From CAZSAT01 sp964604675 (GTDB lineage: Bacteria; Myxococcota_A; UBA796; CAJQPC01), in NCBI GenBank assembly GCA_964604675.1, contig CAZSAT010000020.1, forward strand, positions 16,736 to 80,735: DNA of 64,000 nucleotides, written 5' to 3'. The notes under the pieces were generated by a model. It had not been told where the DNA came from. It saw only the letters and a program-made list of their open reading frames with translations, and searched no databases. The translations under genes were made by a program, and so were the position numbers. Of this stretch, positions 8,622 to 16,802 are shown piece after piece. Position 1 is the first letter of the stretch, and each line of letters opens with the position of its first letter.

Positions 8622-9840
8622 AGGACTGACCGGGCAGGAAGCCCAATCGTAGCCCAAAGCCCCAGCCGGATGGCAGCCCGACCCCCGCCTCGCCGCCGAA
8701 GGTCCAGCCCTCCCGGATCACCAGATCGTAGCTGGCCAACAGGTGCTTGTCGGCCGACCCGACCCGCAAGATGTGTTCCTTCTGGTGCAGACGCAGGCCG
8801 GTCTCCAGGCGTGGTGAGAGCCAACGGCCAGCGTCGACCCCCGCAGGTGCCAGCGAATCGGAAGCACCGAGGCCGATGGGGAAGTAGCCGCTGAGCTCGA
8901 ACACCAACGCGGTGGCGTGGGAGCCGATGGCGCTGACGGTGAGCGAGGCTGCGCTGCCCAGACCCAGCTCGCCCGCCGACTCTTCGAACTCTGTGTAGCC
9001 CCATCGCCGAACGCTGGCGTAGGGCGCGATGACCAGGGCGTCGCTCGCCTCGAGCGCCCACGAGGCCGAAGCGCCCAGGGCGCCGGAGGAGCTCTCGTCG
9101 GAGACGACGTCGTAGTGACGCGTCTCGGCGACGCCAGCGTCGACAGTGATCGAGGCGGTTCGGCCCAGCGCGACCCTCGCCTCCAGCTCGCCGTGGCTGT
9201 AGTCGTCGTAGAGCAGGTAGTGCAGGCCGACGATCGAGAGGCGCTGGTGGGCGGAGCTGGCGTCGGGGAGTCGCCCGGTGCCAGGCCACTTGCCGTAGGT
9301 CCAGGGAATCTTGCGGCGCGATGCCGTGGTCGTGGGCTCGCGCGCGGGGGGGGTTGCCGGTGTCGGCGTGGCTCTTGGCGCTGCTGGGACCCGGGCTGCT
9401 GGCGCCGCTGGTGCTGTCCGCGGGGCCTCGAAGAACAACATGATGGGGTCGCCGAAGTCCTGCGCGGGCCTTCGGGTGGACACCCCGGCGTCGACCCGCT
9501 CGCCAGCAGGGTGGAGCTCGACCTGGACCACGCCGCCGTAGCCCAGGCCGATGAGCAGCGAGTCCGCCTGGCTCACGTCTGCGGTGTCGGTGATCGGTGT
9601 TCCAGGTGCCGCGAGGCGCGACTCGTCGGGCAGGCACCCCAACAAGACGCGGTCGAAGGCGCTCTCGGAGAACCAGGTGGCCAGGCTGCCGTAGGTGCGC
9701 ACCACGACAGCCACGGGGGCTCGCCCTGGTAGCAGCGTGCTGGCAGCCTCGCAGGCCTGCCGCGCGGCGGCGGCCGAGGTGGCGGTGTCGGCCGCCACGG
9801 CCGTGGGCAAGAGCCAGGGGAGCAGGTGCAAGGTGGTCAT
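8620..9840 (-). CDS. Paralog family member B: conserved exported domain plus beta-rich C-terminal domain
   Basis: 406 residues. Signal peptide MTTLHLLPWLLPTAVAA, then the shared domain at residues 43-120: VVVRTYGSLATWF, CLPDES, YGGVVQVELHPAGERVDAGV. A Pro/Ala/Thr-rich linker (130-175) leads to about 230 residues of alternating beta strands rich in Ser, Gly and aromatic residues, ending GWGFGLRLGFLPGQS. The repeated strand pattern (for example HYLLYDDYSHGELEARVALG) suggests an outer-membrane beta-barrel-like domain, but this is inference. The start ATG 9840 overlaps the stop of the upstream paralog (ATGA), so the two are translationally coupled. It is most similar in layout to member A (9837-11069). 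Confidence 0.72.
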   Translation of the reverse strand: MTTLHLLPWLLPTAVAADTATSAAAARQACEAASTLLPGRAPVAVVVRTYGSLATWFSESAFDRVLLGCLPDESRLAAPGTPITDTADVSQADSLLIGLGYGGVVQVELHPAGERVDAGVSTRRPAQDFGDPIMLFFEAPRTAPAAPAARVPAAPRATPTPATPPAREPTTTASRRKIPWTYGKWPGTGRLPDASSAHQRLSIVGLHYLLYDDYSHGELEARVALGRTASITVDAGVAETRHYDVVSDESSSGALGASASWALEASDALVIAPYASVRRWGYTEFEESAGELGLGSAASLTVSAIGSHATALVFELSGYFPIGLGASDSLAPAGVDAGRWLSPRLETGLRLHQKEHILRVGSADKHLLASYDLVIREGWTFGGEAGVGLPSGWGFGLRLGFLPGQS

Positions 9841-11069
9841 CGTTTCCGTCTCGGCTGGCGTCCGAGGTGGAGCGCCACGCCCGCATCACCTGGAAACGTG
9901 TAGCCGACTGCGGCCTCGGCCGAGACGGCCCAGCCCCCACGTGAGACCCGGCCGGCGCTCAGGGTGAGCTGCTCCTCGATCAGGCTTGCGCGCACCCAGG
10001 ATCTCTCGGGTTGAAAGCGAATGGCCGCCTCGTACCGCGGGGACAGCAGGCGAAGGGCCGTCCAGGCTTGGGGTGCGAGCGAGGAGTGGAAGTCCGTCTT
10101 GACCAGGCTGGGATATCCGCTCGCCTCGACGGTGAGGGTGCGGTTGACGGCGAGGGCCGTGCCGAGCCCCGGCCCGAGCTCAGCCGTTGCGTTGTTGTTG
10201 TCCGGCCACCGCCATGCCCGCAACGCGACGAACGGCACGAGGCGCACCGCACCCCAGCGAAGGCTCCACCATCCATAGGTGGACCAGTTCCTGCTCGTGG
10301 AGTCTTGGCGGCCTCCCGGCCGGTCGGTGGACGCGCCGATGCTCAGGTCTGTGCCGACGCCCAGTCCGCGTTCGCCCTGGTACCTGCCTTGGAGCTGACC
10401 ATGGTTCACACGGTCGTAGCTCAGGTAGCTCGCCCCAACGTAGGCGTCCCCCGTCGAGCCGGCGTCCCAAGCGCCCGGGAGCCTCCCAGTGCTGAGCCAG
10501 GTGGTTGGTCGACGAGCCAGCGTGTGGCCCCAACGTGGCTTGCTGGCGCGCTCTCGCTCTGCGGCCTGCTTCTCGGTCCGCCGGTCAGGGAGAGGCGTCT
10601 CCGTCGAGGCCTCGGCGACCGGCTCGGGCTCGGGCTCGGGCTCGGGCTCCTCGAAGAAGTGCATCTCCGGCGACGTCAAGGTGGCAACCTCTGGTCTCCT
10701 GTGCGCGATCCCGACATCAAGCCGCTCGCCGGCAGGGTGGAGCTCGACGCTCAGCACGCCGCCGAAGCCCAGGCCTTGGAGCAGCGCTGCGGACTGCCCG
10801 AGGTCGTCGACGTCGATGAGCGGTGTGCCGGGTTCCGCCCGCATGCTGCGCTCAGGGAGACACGCGATGAGCTCGGCTTCGAAGGACTCCAGGTCGAACC
10901 ACGCGGGCAGCAGGCCGTAGCTTCGCACCATCGCAACCAGAGGCTCGCCACGCTGGAGTTCGGTGGCCGCGTACCCACATGTGAGCGCTGCCACTTCTCG
11001 GGCGACGGCGGCCTTCGGCTCCGCCCCGCGCGCGAGCCCGCTGACGACGAGGAGCGCGCTCGTCACCAT
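9837..11069 (-). CDS. Paralog family member A: conserved exported domain plus beta-rich C-terminal domain
   Basis: 410 residues from ATG 11069; GTG 11066, forming a GTGA overlap with the upstream stop, is an equally possible start. Signal peptide MVTSALLVVSGLARGA. The shared domain spans about residues 45-125: MVRSYGLLPAWF, CLPERS, PLIDVDDLG, GFGGVLSVELHPAGERLDVG. Next come an acidic Pro-Glu repeat (EEPEPEPEPEPVAE), a charged helix (RRTEKQAAERERASKPR) and a C-terminal beta-rich domain of about 230 residues with many Trp and Arg (YGWWSLRWGAVRLVPFVALR). The barrel-like reading of the C-terminus is inferred. Second gene of the operon, directly after the MopE lipoprotein. Confidence 0.72.
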   Translation of the reverse strand: MVTSALLVVSGLARGAEPKAAVAREVAALTCGYAATELQRGEPLVAMVRSYGLLPAWFDLESFEAELIACLPERSMRAEPGTPLIDVDDLGQSAALLQGLGFGGVLSVELHPAGERLDVGIAHRRPEVATLTSPEMHFFEEPEPEPEPEPVAEASTETPLPDRRTEKQAAERERASKPRWGHTLARRPTTWLSTGRLPGAWDAGSTGDAYVGASYLSYDRVNHGQLQGRYQGERGLGVGTDLSIGASTDRPGGRQDSTSRNWSTYGWWSLRWGAVRLVPFVALRAWRWPDNNNATAELGPGLGTALAVNRTLTVEASGYPSLVKTDFHSSLAPQAWTALRLLSPRYEAAIRFQPERSWVRASLIEEQLTLSAGRVSRGGWAVSAEAAVGYTFPGDAGVALHLGRQPRRKR

Positions 11070-12022
11070 GCGGTGGCCGTGTACCCACAGATGCAGCCAT
11101 CCCCGCCCGAACAGCAGGGGAAGCCGTCTGTCGCGCCGTTGCAGTTGTCGTCGACGCCGTTGCTGCAGTACTCGATGACGCCTGGTCGAACGCACTCGTT
11201 GTCGTCGTTGCAGTCGCCCGATGCTTCGGCGTAGCCGGTGGGTAGCGAACAGCCCTCCGTGGTCGTCGAGGACGTTCCGTAGCCATCGCCGTCTTCGTCC
11301 AGGTAGTAGGTCGACAGCACCCCCTCGTCGGCGTCGCCGTCGCAGTCCTGATCCGCCTTGTCACAGACCTCGGGCTCCGCGGGCGAGCGGTCCTCGTCCT
11401 CGTCGTCGCAGTCCCCGGACGCGAAGGACCAGCCGTCCTCGCTGCCCGCGCAGGACGCCATGGTGACGTCTTCGTCGCCGTAGCCGTCGCCGTCCTCGTC
11501 GGCGTAGAGCGTCTCGAAGTCCGCATCCTCGTCCGTGGCGTTGTCGCAGTCGTTGTCGACGTCGTCGCAGGCGTCTGGCTGCTCGGGGTGGATGCTGCTG
11601 TCGTTGTCGTCGCAATCCTCGTGGGTCTGCACCCAGCCCGCGGGTTCCGAGCAGGCGTAGGTGGCGGTGGCGGAGTCGCTGCCCCACGTGTCCTCGTCTT
11701 CGTCCGGGTACCAGGCGGTGGCATCGACCGCATCGTCGTCTTCATCGCCTGAACAGTCGCTGTCCACGCCGTCGTTGCACCACTCGTCGGCGTCCGGATG
11801 GATGTCCGGGTCGGTGTCGTCGCAGTCGTGGGCTTCGTCGAAGCCGTCGCCGTCCAGGTCGCGCGCGTCGGTGGAGGTGGTGGTGGAAGACGTGCCGCTG
11901 TCGCCGCTCGTGTCAGCCGGCACACGTCGGTCCTGGCTCGTGAGCACGATGCAACCTGCGCACGACAGCGCCAAGCCGGCGGCCAGGATCCGGGTTCGGA
12001 GGCGGGTCTTGCGGCTGGCCAT
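11063..12022 (-). CDS. MopE-type putative metal-binding lipoprotein
   Basis: 319 residues. Lipoprotein signal MASRKTRLRTRILAAGLALSCAGC with the lipobox cysteine at residue 24. A Ser/Thr-rich spacer (DTSGDSGTSSTTTSTD) is followed by four MopE-type repeats: DCDDTDPDIHPDADEWC, DCDDNDSSIHPEQPDAC, DCDDEDEDRSPAEPEVC and DCNDDNECVRPGVIEYC, each with a DEDGDGYG-like loop between. The tail is cysteine-rich (CCSGGDGCICG). First gene of the operon with the three paralogs at 11069-7801, so it may be the surface partner of that family. A TAGACT hexamer 6 nt before the ATG and the absence of a Shine-Dalgarno sequence suggest a leaderless mRNA. Confidence 0.82.
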   Translation of the reverse strand: MASRKTRLRTRILAAGLALSCAGCIVLTSQDRRVPADTSGDSGTSSTTTSTDARDLDGDGFDEAHDCDDTDPDIHPDADEWCNDGVDSDCSGDEDDDAVDATAWYPDEDEDTWGSDSATATYACSEPAGWVQTHEDCDDNDSSIHPEQPDACDDVDNDCDNATDEDADFETLYADEDGDGYGDEDVTMASCAGSEDGWSFASGDCDDEDEDRSPAEPEVCDKADQDCDGDADEGVLSTYYLDEDGDGYGTSSTTTEGCSLPTGYAEASGDCNDDNECVRPGVIEYCSNGVDDNCNGATDGFPCCSGGDGCICGYTATAW

Positions 12023-12028
12023 GGGCCG

Positions 12029-12034
12029 AGTCTA
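12029..12034 (-). promoter_or_regulatory. Possible -10 element TAGACT, 6 nt before ATG 12022
   Basis: The minus strand reads GGTAGACTCGGCCC then ATG. There is no Shine-Dalgarno sequence. Transcription would begin at or next to the ATG. One of about ten such sites in the window. Confidence 0.4.
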
Positions 12035-12049
12035 CCGTGCCCCTCGTGG

Positions 12050-12055
12050 TAGCTT
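12050..12055 (+). promoter_or_regulatory. Possible -10 element TAGCTT before the FHA-protease gene
   Basis: TAGCTT ends 17 nt before ATG 12073, with CGGAGG in between: the same spacing as TAGCAT at 19929 and TACGAT at 32031. Predicted leader about 10 nt. Confidence 0.35.
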
Positions 12056-12072
12056 CGACGCTCGGAGGCCGC

Positions 12073-13335
12073 ATGGCGAGGGGTCGAACGCTCACCGTCG
12101 GCCGGGACCCTCAATGCGACATCGTGTTGCCGCCCGATGCCACGAGTGTGTCGCGGGTTCACGCGCGGGTGCATGTGCTCGGTGGGGGCCGTTTCCGCAT
12201 CGAAGACGCCGGTACCGCCAATGGCCTGCACGTCGATGGTCGGCGTGTTCCGTCAGCCGAGATCGGGTACCACGAGCGGGTGACACTGGGCAGTTTCGTG
12301 TTCGATCTGGAGACCCTGCGGCCCTACGATGCATCGTCTTCCGCGGGGGCGGGGGGGCGTTGGCTGGTCATCGGTCGGGATCCGAGCTGCGACATCGTGG
12401 TGGCGTCCCAGGTGACGGGCGTCTCCCGTCGGCACGCGGAGTTTCGCTTGCTGCCGGACGGGCGCGCCGAGGTGCGCGATCTCCAGAGTGGGAGCGGACT
12501 GTTCGTGGACGGTCGCCGCGTGTCGACCGCCGTGGTCGACCGCGGCAGGCGGGTGACGCTGGGGAGCCACCCCGTCACCTTGTTTCCCCAGGAGCGTCCA
12601 GCCCCTCACCGGCCGCGTGTGGCCGGCGCTTCGCGCGCTCCGTGGCTGATCGCGGCTGCCGTGCTCGCGTCCTTTGCCGGGCTGGTCTGGCGCGCGAGTG
12701 CGCCGGAGGTGACCGCTTCGACCGCTGCGAGCGCCAGGAGCACGTCGGCACCAGCCGGCACGCCGGCCGAGATCTTCGAGCGCTACGCCGCCAGCGTGGT
12801 GGTGGTGGAGGTCGGTGCGGGCATGGGGGCCGCGCTCGGTTCCGGGTTCTTCGTCGATTCGAGCGGACTGCTGGTGACCAACCAGCACGTGATTGCGGAC
12901 GGAGGGCGGGTGATCGTGCGCATGCTTGGTGGGGCCGAGGTGCGGGCCGAGGTGGTGGCCACCGACAGCTTCCACGACCTCGCTGTGCTCAGGGCCCAGT
13001 TGTCGGGCCGTGCCACACCCGTGCGGTTGGGGGACTCGGACGCCATCCAGATCGGCGAGCAGGTCGTGGCCATCGGAAACCCGATCGGTCTCGAGCACAC
13101 CATCACCGACGGAGTCGTGAGTGCGCGCCGCGACATCCAGGGTCGCGAGCTGATCCAGATGTCGGTTCCCATCAGCCAGGGAAACTCGGGCGGTCCCGTG
13201 TTCAACATGAGCGGCGAGGTCATCGGCGTGGCGGTCGGGACCATCGATGGCACGGCCTTCGGGGTGAGCGTGCAGAACGTGAACCTGGCGGTGCCGGTCA
13301 GCGACGTGAGGGCTCTGCTCGCTCAGTCCAGATAG
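12073..13335 (+). CDS. Transmembrane HtrA-like serine protease with two N-terminal FHA domains
   Basis: 420 residues. ATG 12073 is preferred over upstream GTG codons because CGGAGG (12063-12068) precedes it. FHA domain 1 (residues 1-85: VGRDPQCDIVLP, SRVHARV, GTANGLHVDG) and FHA domain 2 (about 95-170: IGRDPSCDIVV, SRRHAEF, GSGLFVDGRR) are cytoplasmic. One membrane segment (WLIAAAVLASFAGLVW, about 190-206) follows, then a trypsin-like protease domain with the catalytic triad in NQHVIADG (His), FHDLAVL (Asp) and QGNSGGPVF (Ser). HtrA proteases usually carry C-terminal PDZ domains; none is present. It overlaps tail-to-tail by 13 bp with the Ser/Thr kinase gene. Phosphorylation-controlled periplasmic proteolysis is an inference. 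Confidence 0.88.
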   Translation: MARGRTLTVGRDPQCDIVLPPDATSVSRVHARVHVLGGGRFRIEDAGTANGLHVDGRRVPSAEIGYHERVTLGSFVFDLETLRPYDASSSAGAGGRWLVIGRDPSCDIVVASQVTGVSRRHAEFRLLPDGRAEVRDLQSGSGLFVDGRRVSTAVVDRGRRVTLGSHPVTLFPQERPAPHRPRVAGASRAPWLIAAAVLASFAGLVWRASAPEVTASTAASARSTSAPAGTPAEIFERYAASVVVVEVGAGMGAALGSGFFVDSSGLLVTNQHVIADGGRVIVRMLGGAEVRAEVVATDSFHDLAVLRAQLSGRATPVRLGDSDAIQIGEQVVAIGNPIGLEHTITDGVVSARRDIQGRELIQMSVPISQGNSGGPVFNMSGEVIGVAVGTIDGTAFGVSVQNVNLAVPVSDVRALLAQSR

Positions 13336-15392
13336 CAGCCGCGGCTGCTGGGAGTCCAGGCGGCTTCGAGCCTGTTCCAGTCGTAGTTGTAGGTCGTGCT
13401 GCCGTAGGCCATCTCCACGGACGCAGCGTGTTCGCAGCCGAGGGCGATGTAGCCGAGCGCTGTGCAGTGGCGGAGCGTTGCGTTGCGGCTGGAGCTCGGC
13501 TGGTTCCTGACCATCTTGACGTCGACGCAGTCGGGCGCCGCGCTCCGGAAGATCCGCGTGACGCTGGAGCTCCGCAGAGCGTTCTTGTCTTGCAGGTCGT
13601 CCTTCCAGATACGTCGCGCGAAGCCGACGTACGCTTCGTGGTCGCGGAGCCCTCCTGCGGCGACCATGCACTCCTGTAGCAGCTCGTTGTCGTTCACCGG
13701 CGACACCGCCAGGTCTTTCATCGACTCGTTGCACGTTGCCAGGGTGACCTGCCAGAAGTCACGGGCGTTGGCGGTGTCCCCGTCTTTCCAGGCATGGACC
13801 GCCAGTCGGTTCAGGAACATGGCGTAGGTCCATACCCCCTCGAAGGCCAGCCAACCCTCTGTCTCCTTCTTGAAGAAGCCCTGGTAGTGCTCGATCGCCT
13901 GTTCACACAGGGGCTCTCCTCGTGAGGTGTACGGGCCTAGGATGGTGCAGGCATTGCTCAGCAACAGGGCGCGCGCGAGCTGCCCGGGACCGCTGGACTG
14001 CTGGAGGTCGACGTTGTTGGTGAGGGCATCGTCAGCTCGGAAAGCGATCTCGTCAAAGGTGGCGCCTGTGTAGTGCCACTTGTGCGACCAGACCGTGGCG
14101 AGCTGGAGCCAGCCCAAGGCTTCGCTGTGAGGCGTTGTGTCGCCGATGGCCGTGGCCATCGTCACGGCCGAGGCGATCGTTCCGTCGTCGGAGTTGGCGG
14201 CGTGGTCGGTCTTGAAGTGTTCGAGGAGCTGCGCCACGGCGGCGACCTGGTCGGCACGCTCCGCAGCGAGACGGGCCTCTTCAGCGGCCGCCTTGCGGTC
14301 TCCGTTCAGGATCATCACGGCGAGGCCGAGGGCCAGGAGGGTGCCGAGACCGAGCGCAAGTCGGGCCGTGGACTGACGGCCTGGTGGTCTGTCCGTGATC
14401 TCGGTGGTGTCGACGAGCGGGTCCGGCCCCTCGTCATGCAGCTCGCGCACCTCTTGCGGGCGTGGGCCGTGCTCAGCGATGTCCGGGACCGGCGGCGCGG
14501 TCTCGTGCGGCGCCGCGGAGGGCTGGGAGCCTCCGGTTCGGGTGGCGATTGTGACGCCCAGTCCCGTCGCCAGTTCGTTTGCGGACGCTGGACGTCTCTC
14601 CGGAGCGCTGGACAGTGCGGCGGCAAGCGTCGACTCGATCTGTCCGTCGATCGGGATGTCGAGTGTGCTGGGCCGCGGAATGGGCTGGCGTCCCGAATAG
14701 AGCTCCACCGCCGCCATCATGTCGTCTGGGTGGAGCGGCAGCCGGCCTGTCAGCATGCGCCAGAGGATCATGCCGAGCGCATGCACGTCGGCTTGAGGAC
14801 CGATGTCGGGTTTGCCGGCGAATTGTTCCGCAGCCATGTACGGCACGGTTCCCATGCGTGAGCCGGCCACGGTCATGCCAGACTCGTCTTCGAGCAGCTT
14901 GGCGAGTCCGAAGTCGGTGACCTTCACGATGCCCGGCCACGGTGCGCCCTCGGGTCGATGGAGCAGCACGTTGGCGGGCTTCAGGTCCCGGTGCACCACG
15001 CGCCTGCGGTGGGCGTAGGCCACGGCACTGAGCACCTGCCCGAACACGCCCATGGCCTGTTTCACCGGCCAAGGCCCGGGTTGCTCGATCTCGAGCACAT
15101 GCTCCAACGAAGGACCGACCACGAACTCCATGACGATGGCGAGCACGTCGCCTTGCTCCACGAAGTCCCGCACCGCCACGATGCCTGGGCTCGCCAGCTG
15201 CGATTGCACCCAGGCCTCTTGCGCGAACCGGCGTCGGACCCGTTTCTTCATCGCGAGGTTTGGAAGCAACACCTTGATGGCCACCGTCTGGCCGAGCAGG
15301 GCGTGGTGCCCCTTGTAGACCACACCCATGCCGCCGCCCGCAATGGGGGCGTCGACGATGTAGTTGCCGAGTCTCGTGCCAGGCGTGATCAT
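13323..15392 (-). CDS. Transmembrane Ser/Thr protein kinase (PknB type)
   Basis: 689 residues from ATG 15392. The kinase domain (about 1-280) has the glycine loop IAGGGMGVVYKG, AIKVL, HRDLKPANVLL and DFGLAKL; the APE position reads AAEQF. A linker leads to one membrane segment (LALGLGTLLALGLAVMIL, about 350) followed by an Ala/Glu-rich coiled coil (AAAEEARLAAERADQVAAV). The roughly 300-residue outer domain has about eight cysteines (NACTIL, EPLCEQ, LATCNE, LQECMV, PDCVDV, RHCTAL, LGCEHA, SRGCYLD), likely disulfide-bonded and possibly TPR-like. It starts 1 bp from a divergent member of the four-paralog family and ends against the FHA-protease gene, so it is the natural phosphothreonine source for the FHA domains nearby. 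Confidence 0.9.
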   Translation of the reverse strand: MITPGTRLGNYIVDAPIAGGGMGVVYKGHHALLGQTVAIKVLLPNLAMKKRVRRRFAQEAWVQSQLASPGIVAVRDFVEQGDVLAIVMEFVVGPSLEHVLEIEQPGPWPVKQAMGVFGQVLSAVAYAHRRRVVHRDLKPANVLLHRPEGAPWPGIVKVTDFGLAKLLEDESGMTVAGSRMGTVPYMAAEQFAGKPDIGPQADVHALGMILWRMLTGRLPLHPDDMMAAVELYSGRQPIPRPSTLDIPIDGQIESTLAAALSSAPERRPASANELATGLGVTIATRTGGSQPSAAPHETAPPVPDIAEHGPRPQEVRELHDEGPDPLVDTTEITDRPPGRQSTARLALGLGTLLALGLAVMILNGDRKAAAEEARLAAERADQVAAVAQLLEHFKTDHAANSDDGTIASAVTMATAIGDTTPHSEALGWLQLATVWSHKWHYTGATFDEIAFRADDALTNNVDLQQSSGPGQLARALLLSNACTILGPYTSRGEPLCEQAIEHYQGFFKKETEGWLAFEGVWTYAMFLNRLAVHAWKDGDTANARDFWQVTLATCNESMKDLAVSPVNDNELLQECMVAAGGLRDHEAYVGFARRIWKDDLQDKNALRSSSVTRIFRSAAPDCVDVKMVRNQPSSSRNATLRHCTALGYIALGCEHAASVEMAYGSTTYNYDWNRLEAAWTPSSRGCYLD
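13334..13349. terminator. Loop-less 16-nt palindrome at a tail-to-tail junction
   Basis: AGCAGCCGCGGCTGCT is perfectly self-complementary. It spans the stop of the FHA-protease gene and the last codons (SRGCYL) of the kinase gene. Possible bidirectional terminator; no T-run follows. Confidence 0.35.
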
Positions 15393-15393
15393 C

Positions 15394-16404
15394 GTGCGAC
15401 CGCGAGGGTACACCGTGTTCGTCGTCCCAACGCTGCTGCCCCTTGCGTTTGCGCAGGACGCCCCGTCCAACGTGGATGCGCTACGCGACGGTCTTCGAGC
15501 TCTCGGGCTCGACGCAGGGCCGGCCCTCGTGGTTGTGAAGACCTACGGTGGGCTTCCCCCTTGGTTCGATCCCGCCGTGACGATCGACGCGTTGGAGGAT
15601 GCTCTCCCAAGTGGGTCGCGCGTTGCGCCTTATGAGGCGGTCCTGATCGACGCCGAGGATGCGCGAGCCCGGCGCGACGGCGCGCATGCGGCTGGCATGG
15701 CGAGCGTGGTGCTCGTGGAGTTCTGGCCAGCCGGTTCCCGCGTGGACGCGAGCCTGTCCGGCTGGGTTCTCGGAGCTGCGGAGCGGGAGGTGTCACCGCT
15801 CGTGGTCTCCATGACGGAGTTGACGAATGGCGTTCCGCCCCCCGATGTGCCGTCTGCGCTCGAGGGGCCGGGCTTCGTGGCTCCGCCCGCCTCCGTTCCC
15901 AAGAAGAAGAAGAAGCGTCGGAAGCGCCGACGTCTCGGATGGCCTGATTGGCCGGGCGACGTCGTCGACTGGATCGGCGATCGGGAGTTGGGTCTACTGG
16001 CCCGCGGGTCGCCCTTCACCGGGTTCGCTGCCTACGACGGTGGCAGGGAGATCGAGTATGTGGGCGCCTCCCTCGGCGGCGTCCTGGCGCTGCACGGTGA
16101 CTACCTGTATGTCGGGCCGGCGGTGGACAGAGTGCCGGAGGTGGGCGCGCCCATGTGGGGTGGTCGTGCGGGCGTGGCGACATCCGGCGGCTGGGTGCAC
16201 CTCACCTTGGGCTACCAGAAGGCGCCGCGTCTCGACCTCTTCGTGGTCGAAGGGGAGATCATCGTGGACAGCGTGCGCTTGGGCCGTGCCGACGATCTGA
16301 GAGATCCGGGATGGGGCGTGCCGATGGTCTTTTCGTTCGGTGGCTTGGGAGGGGCGGCCACCGGCTACTCGATGCACTTTCGCCTCGAGCTTGCTCGGTA
16401 CTAG
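15394..16404 (+). CDS. Paralog family member D: conserved exported domain, basic linker, beta-rich C-terminus
   Basis: 336 residues from GTG 15394, chosen because it gives a signal peptide with a basic start (RPRGYTVFVVPTLLPLAFA); GTG 15415, behind GAGGG, is the alternative. Residues 45-125 match members A-C with the same spacing: VVKTYGGLPPWF, LPSGSRVAPY, LIDAEDA, VVLVEFWPAGSRVDASL. A Pro-rich stretch and then KKKKKRRKRRR (about 179-189) separate it from a C-terminal beta-rich region (EYVGASLGGVLALHGDYLYV ... SMHFRLELARY). It is divergent from the kinase gene, whose ATG is 2 nt away, so the two may share control. Function unknown. Confidence 0.72.
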   Translation: MRPRGYTVFVVPTLLPLAFAQDAPSNVDALRDGLRALGLDAGPALVVVKTYGGLPPWFDPAVTIDALEDALPSGSRVAPYEAVLIDAEDARARRDGAHAAGMASVVLVEFWPAGSRVDASLSGWVLGAAEREVSPLVVSMTELTNGVPPPDVPSALEGPGFVAPPASVPKKKKKRRKRRRLGWPDWPGDVVDWIGDRELGLLARGSPFTGFAAYDGGREIEYVGASLGGVLALHGDYLYVGPAVDRVPEVGAPMWGGRAGVATSGGWVHLTLGYQKAPRLDLFVVEGEIIVDSVRLGRADDLRDPGWGVPMVFSFGGLGGAATGYSMHFRLELARY

Positions 16405-16421
16405 CGGTTCGGTAGCCGGTG

Positions 16422-16802
16422 CTACGGCGTCTTGACCTGCACCTCGAACTGCCCCGCCTGCTCGTTCATGCTGACCATGTCGTAGCGCTCGGTGGCGCCG
16501 CCGTTGAGCACGACCATCTGCCAGCTCGACTCGTCGCCGGTGAGCCGACCCTCGGCGCTGCGGAAGACGGTCTTGATCTGCACCGGGAGGTCCTTCTCGG
16601 AGAGGTTCTCGAGCTCGATCGTGACCCGCAGCCGGCCGTCGCCTTCGCGGTCGGTCTGGATGTGGCGCAGGGCGACCAGCTTCCAGGCGGCCTTGTCGAC
16701 CGCGAGCACCGCGTCGGAAGCCTCCATGTCCGGGTAGGTCTGGAGGGGTGCGGGTCCCTGCCACGCGCAGCCGGTGAGGAGCGCGGCGACGAGCCAGATC
16801 AC
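16422..16802 (-). CDS. ycfL: YcfL-family lipoprotein
   Basis: 126 residues. GTG 16802 forms a GTGA overlap with the stop of lpoB, giving the lipoprotein signal IWLVAALLTGC with Cys at residue 12. The rest is one beta-sandwich-like domain (VTIELENLSEKDLPVQIKTV, RYDMVSMNEQAGQFEVQVKT) resembling the YcfL/DUF1425 family, which in gammaproteobacteria is encoded next to the LpoB peptidoglycan-synthase activator. Here too it follows lpoB, and that supports the assignment. Role in the envelope unknown. Confidence 0.75.
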   Translation of the reverse strand: MIWLVAALLTGCAWQGPAPLQTYPDMEASDAVLAVDKAAWKLVALRHIQTDREGDGRLRVTIELENLSEKDLPVQIKTVFRSAEGRLTGDESSWQMVVLNGGATERYDMVSMNEQAGQFEVQVKTP

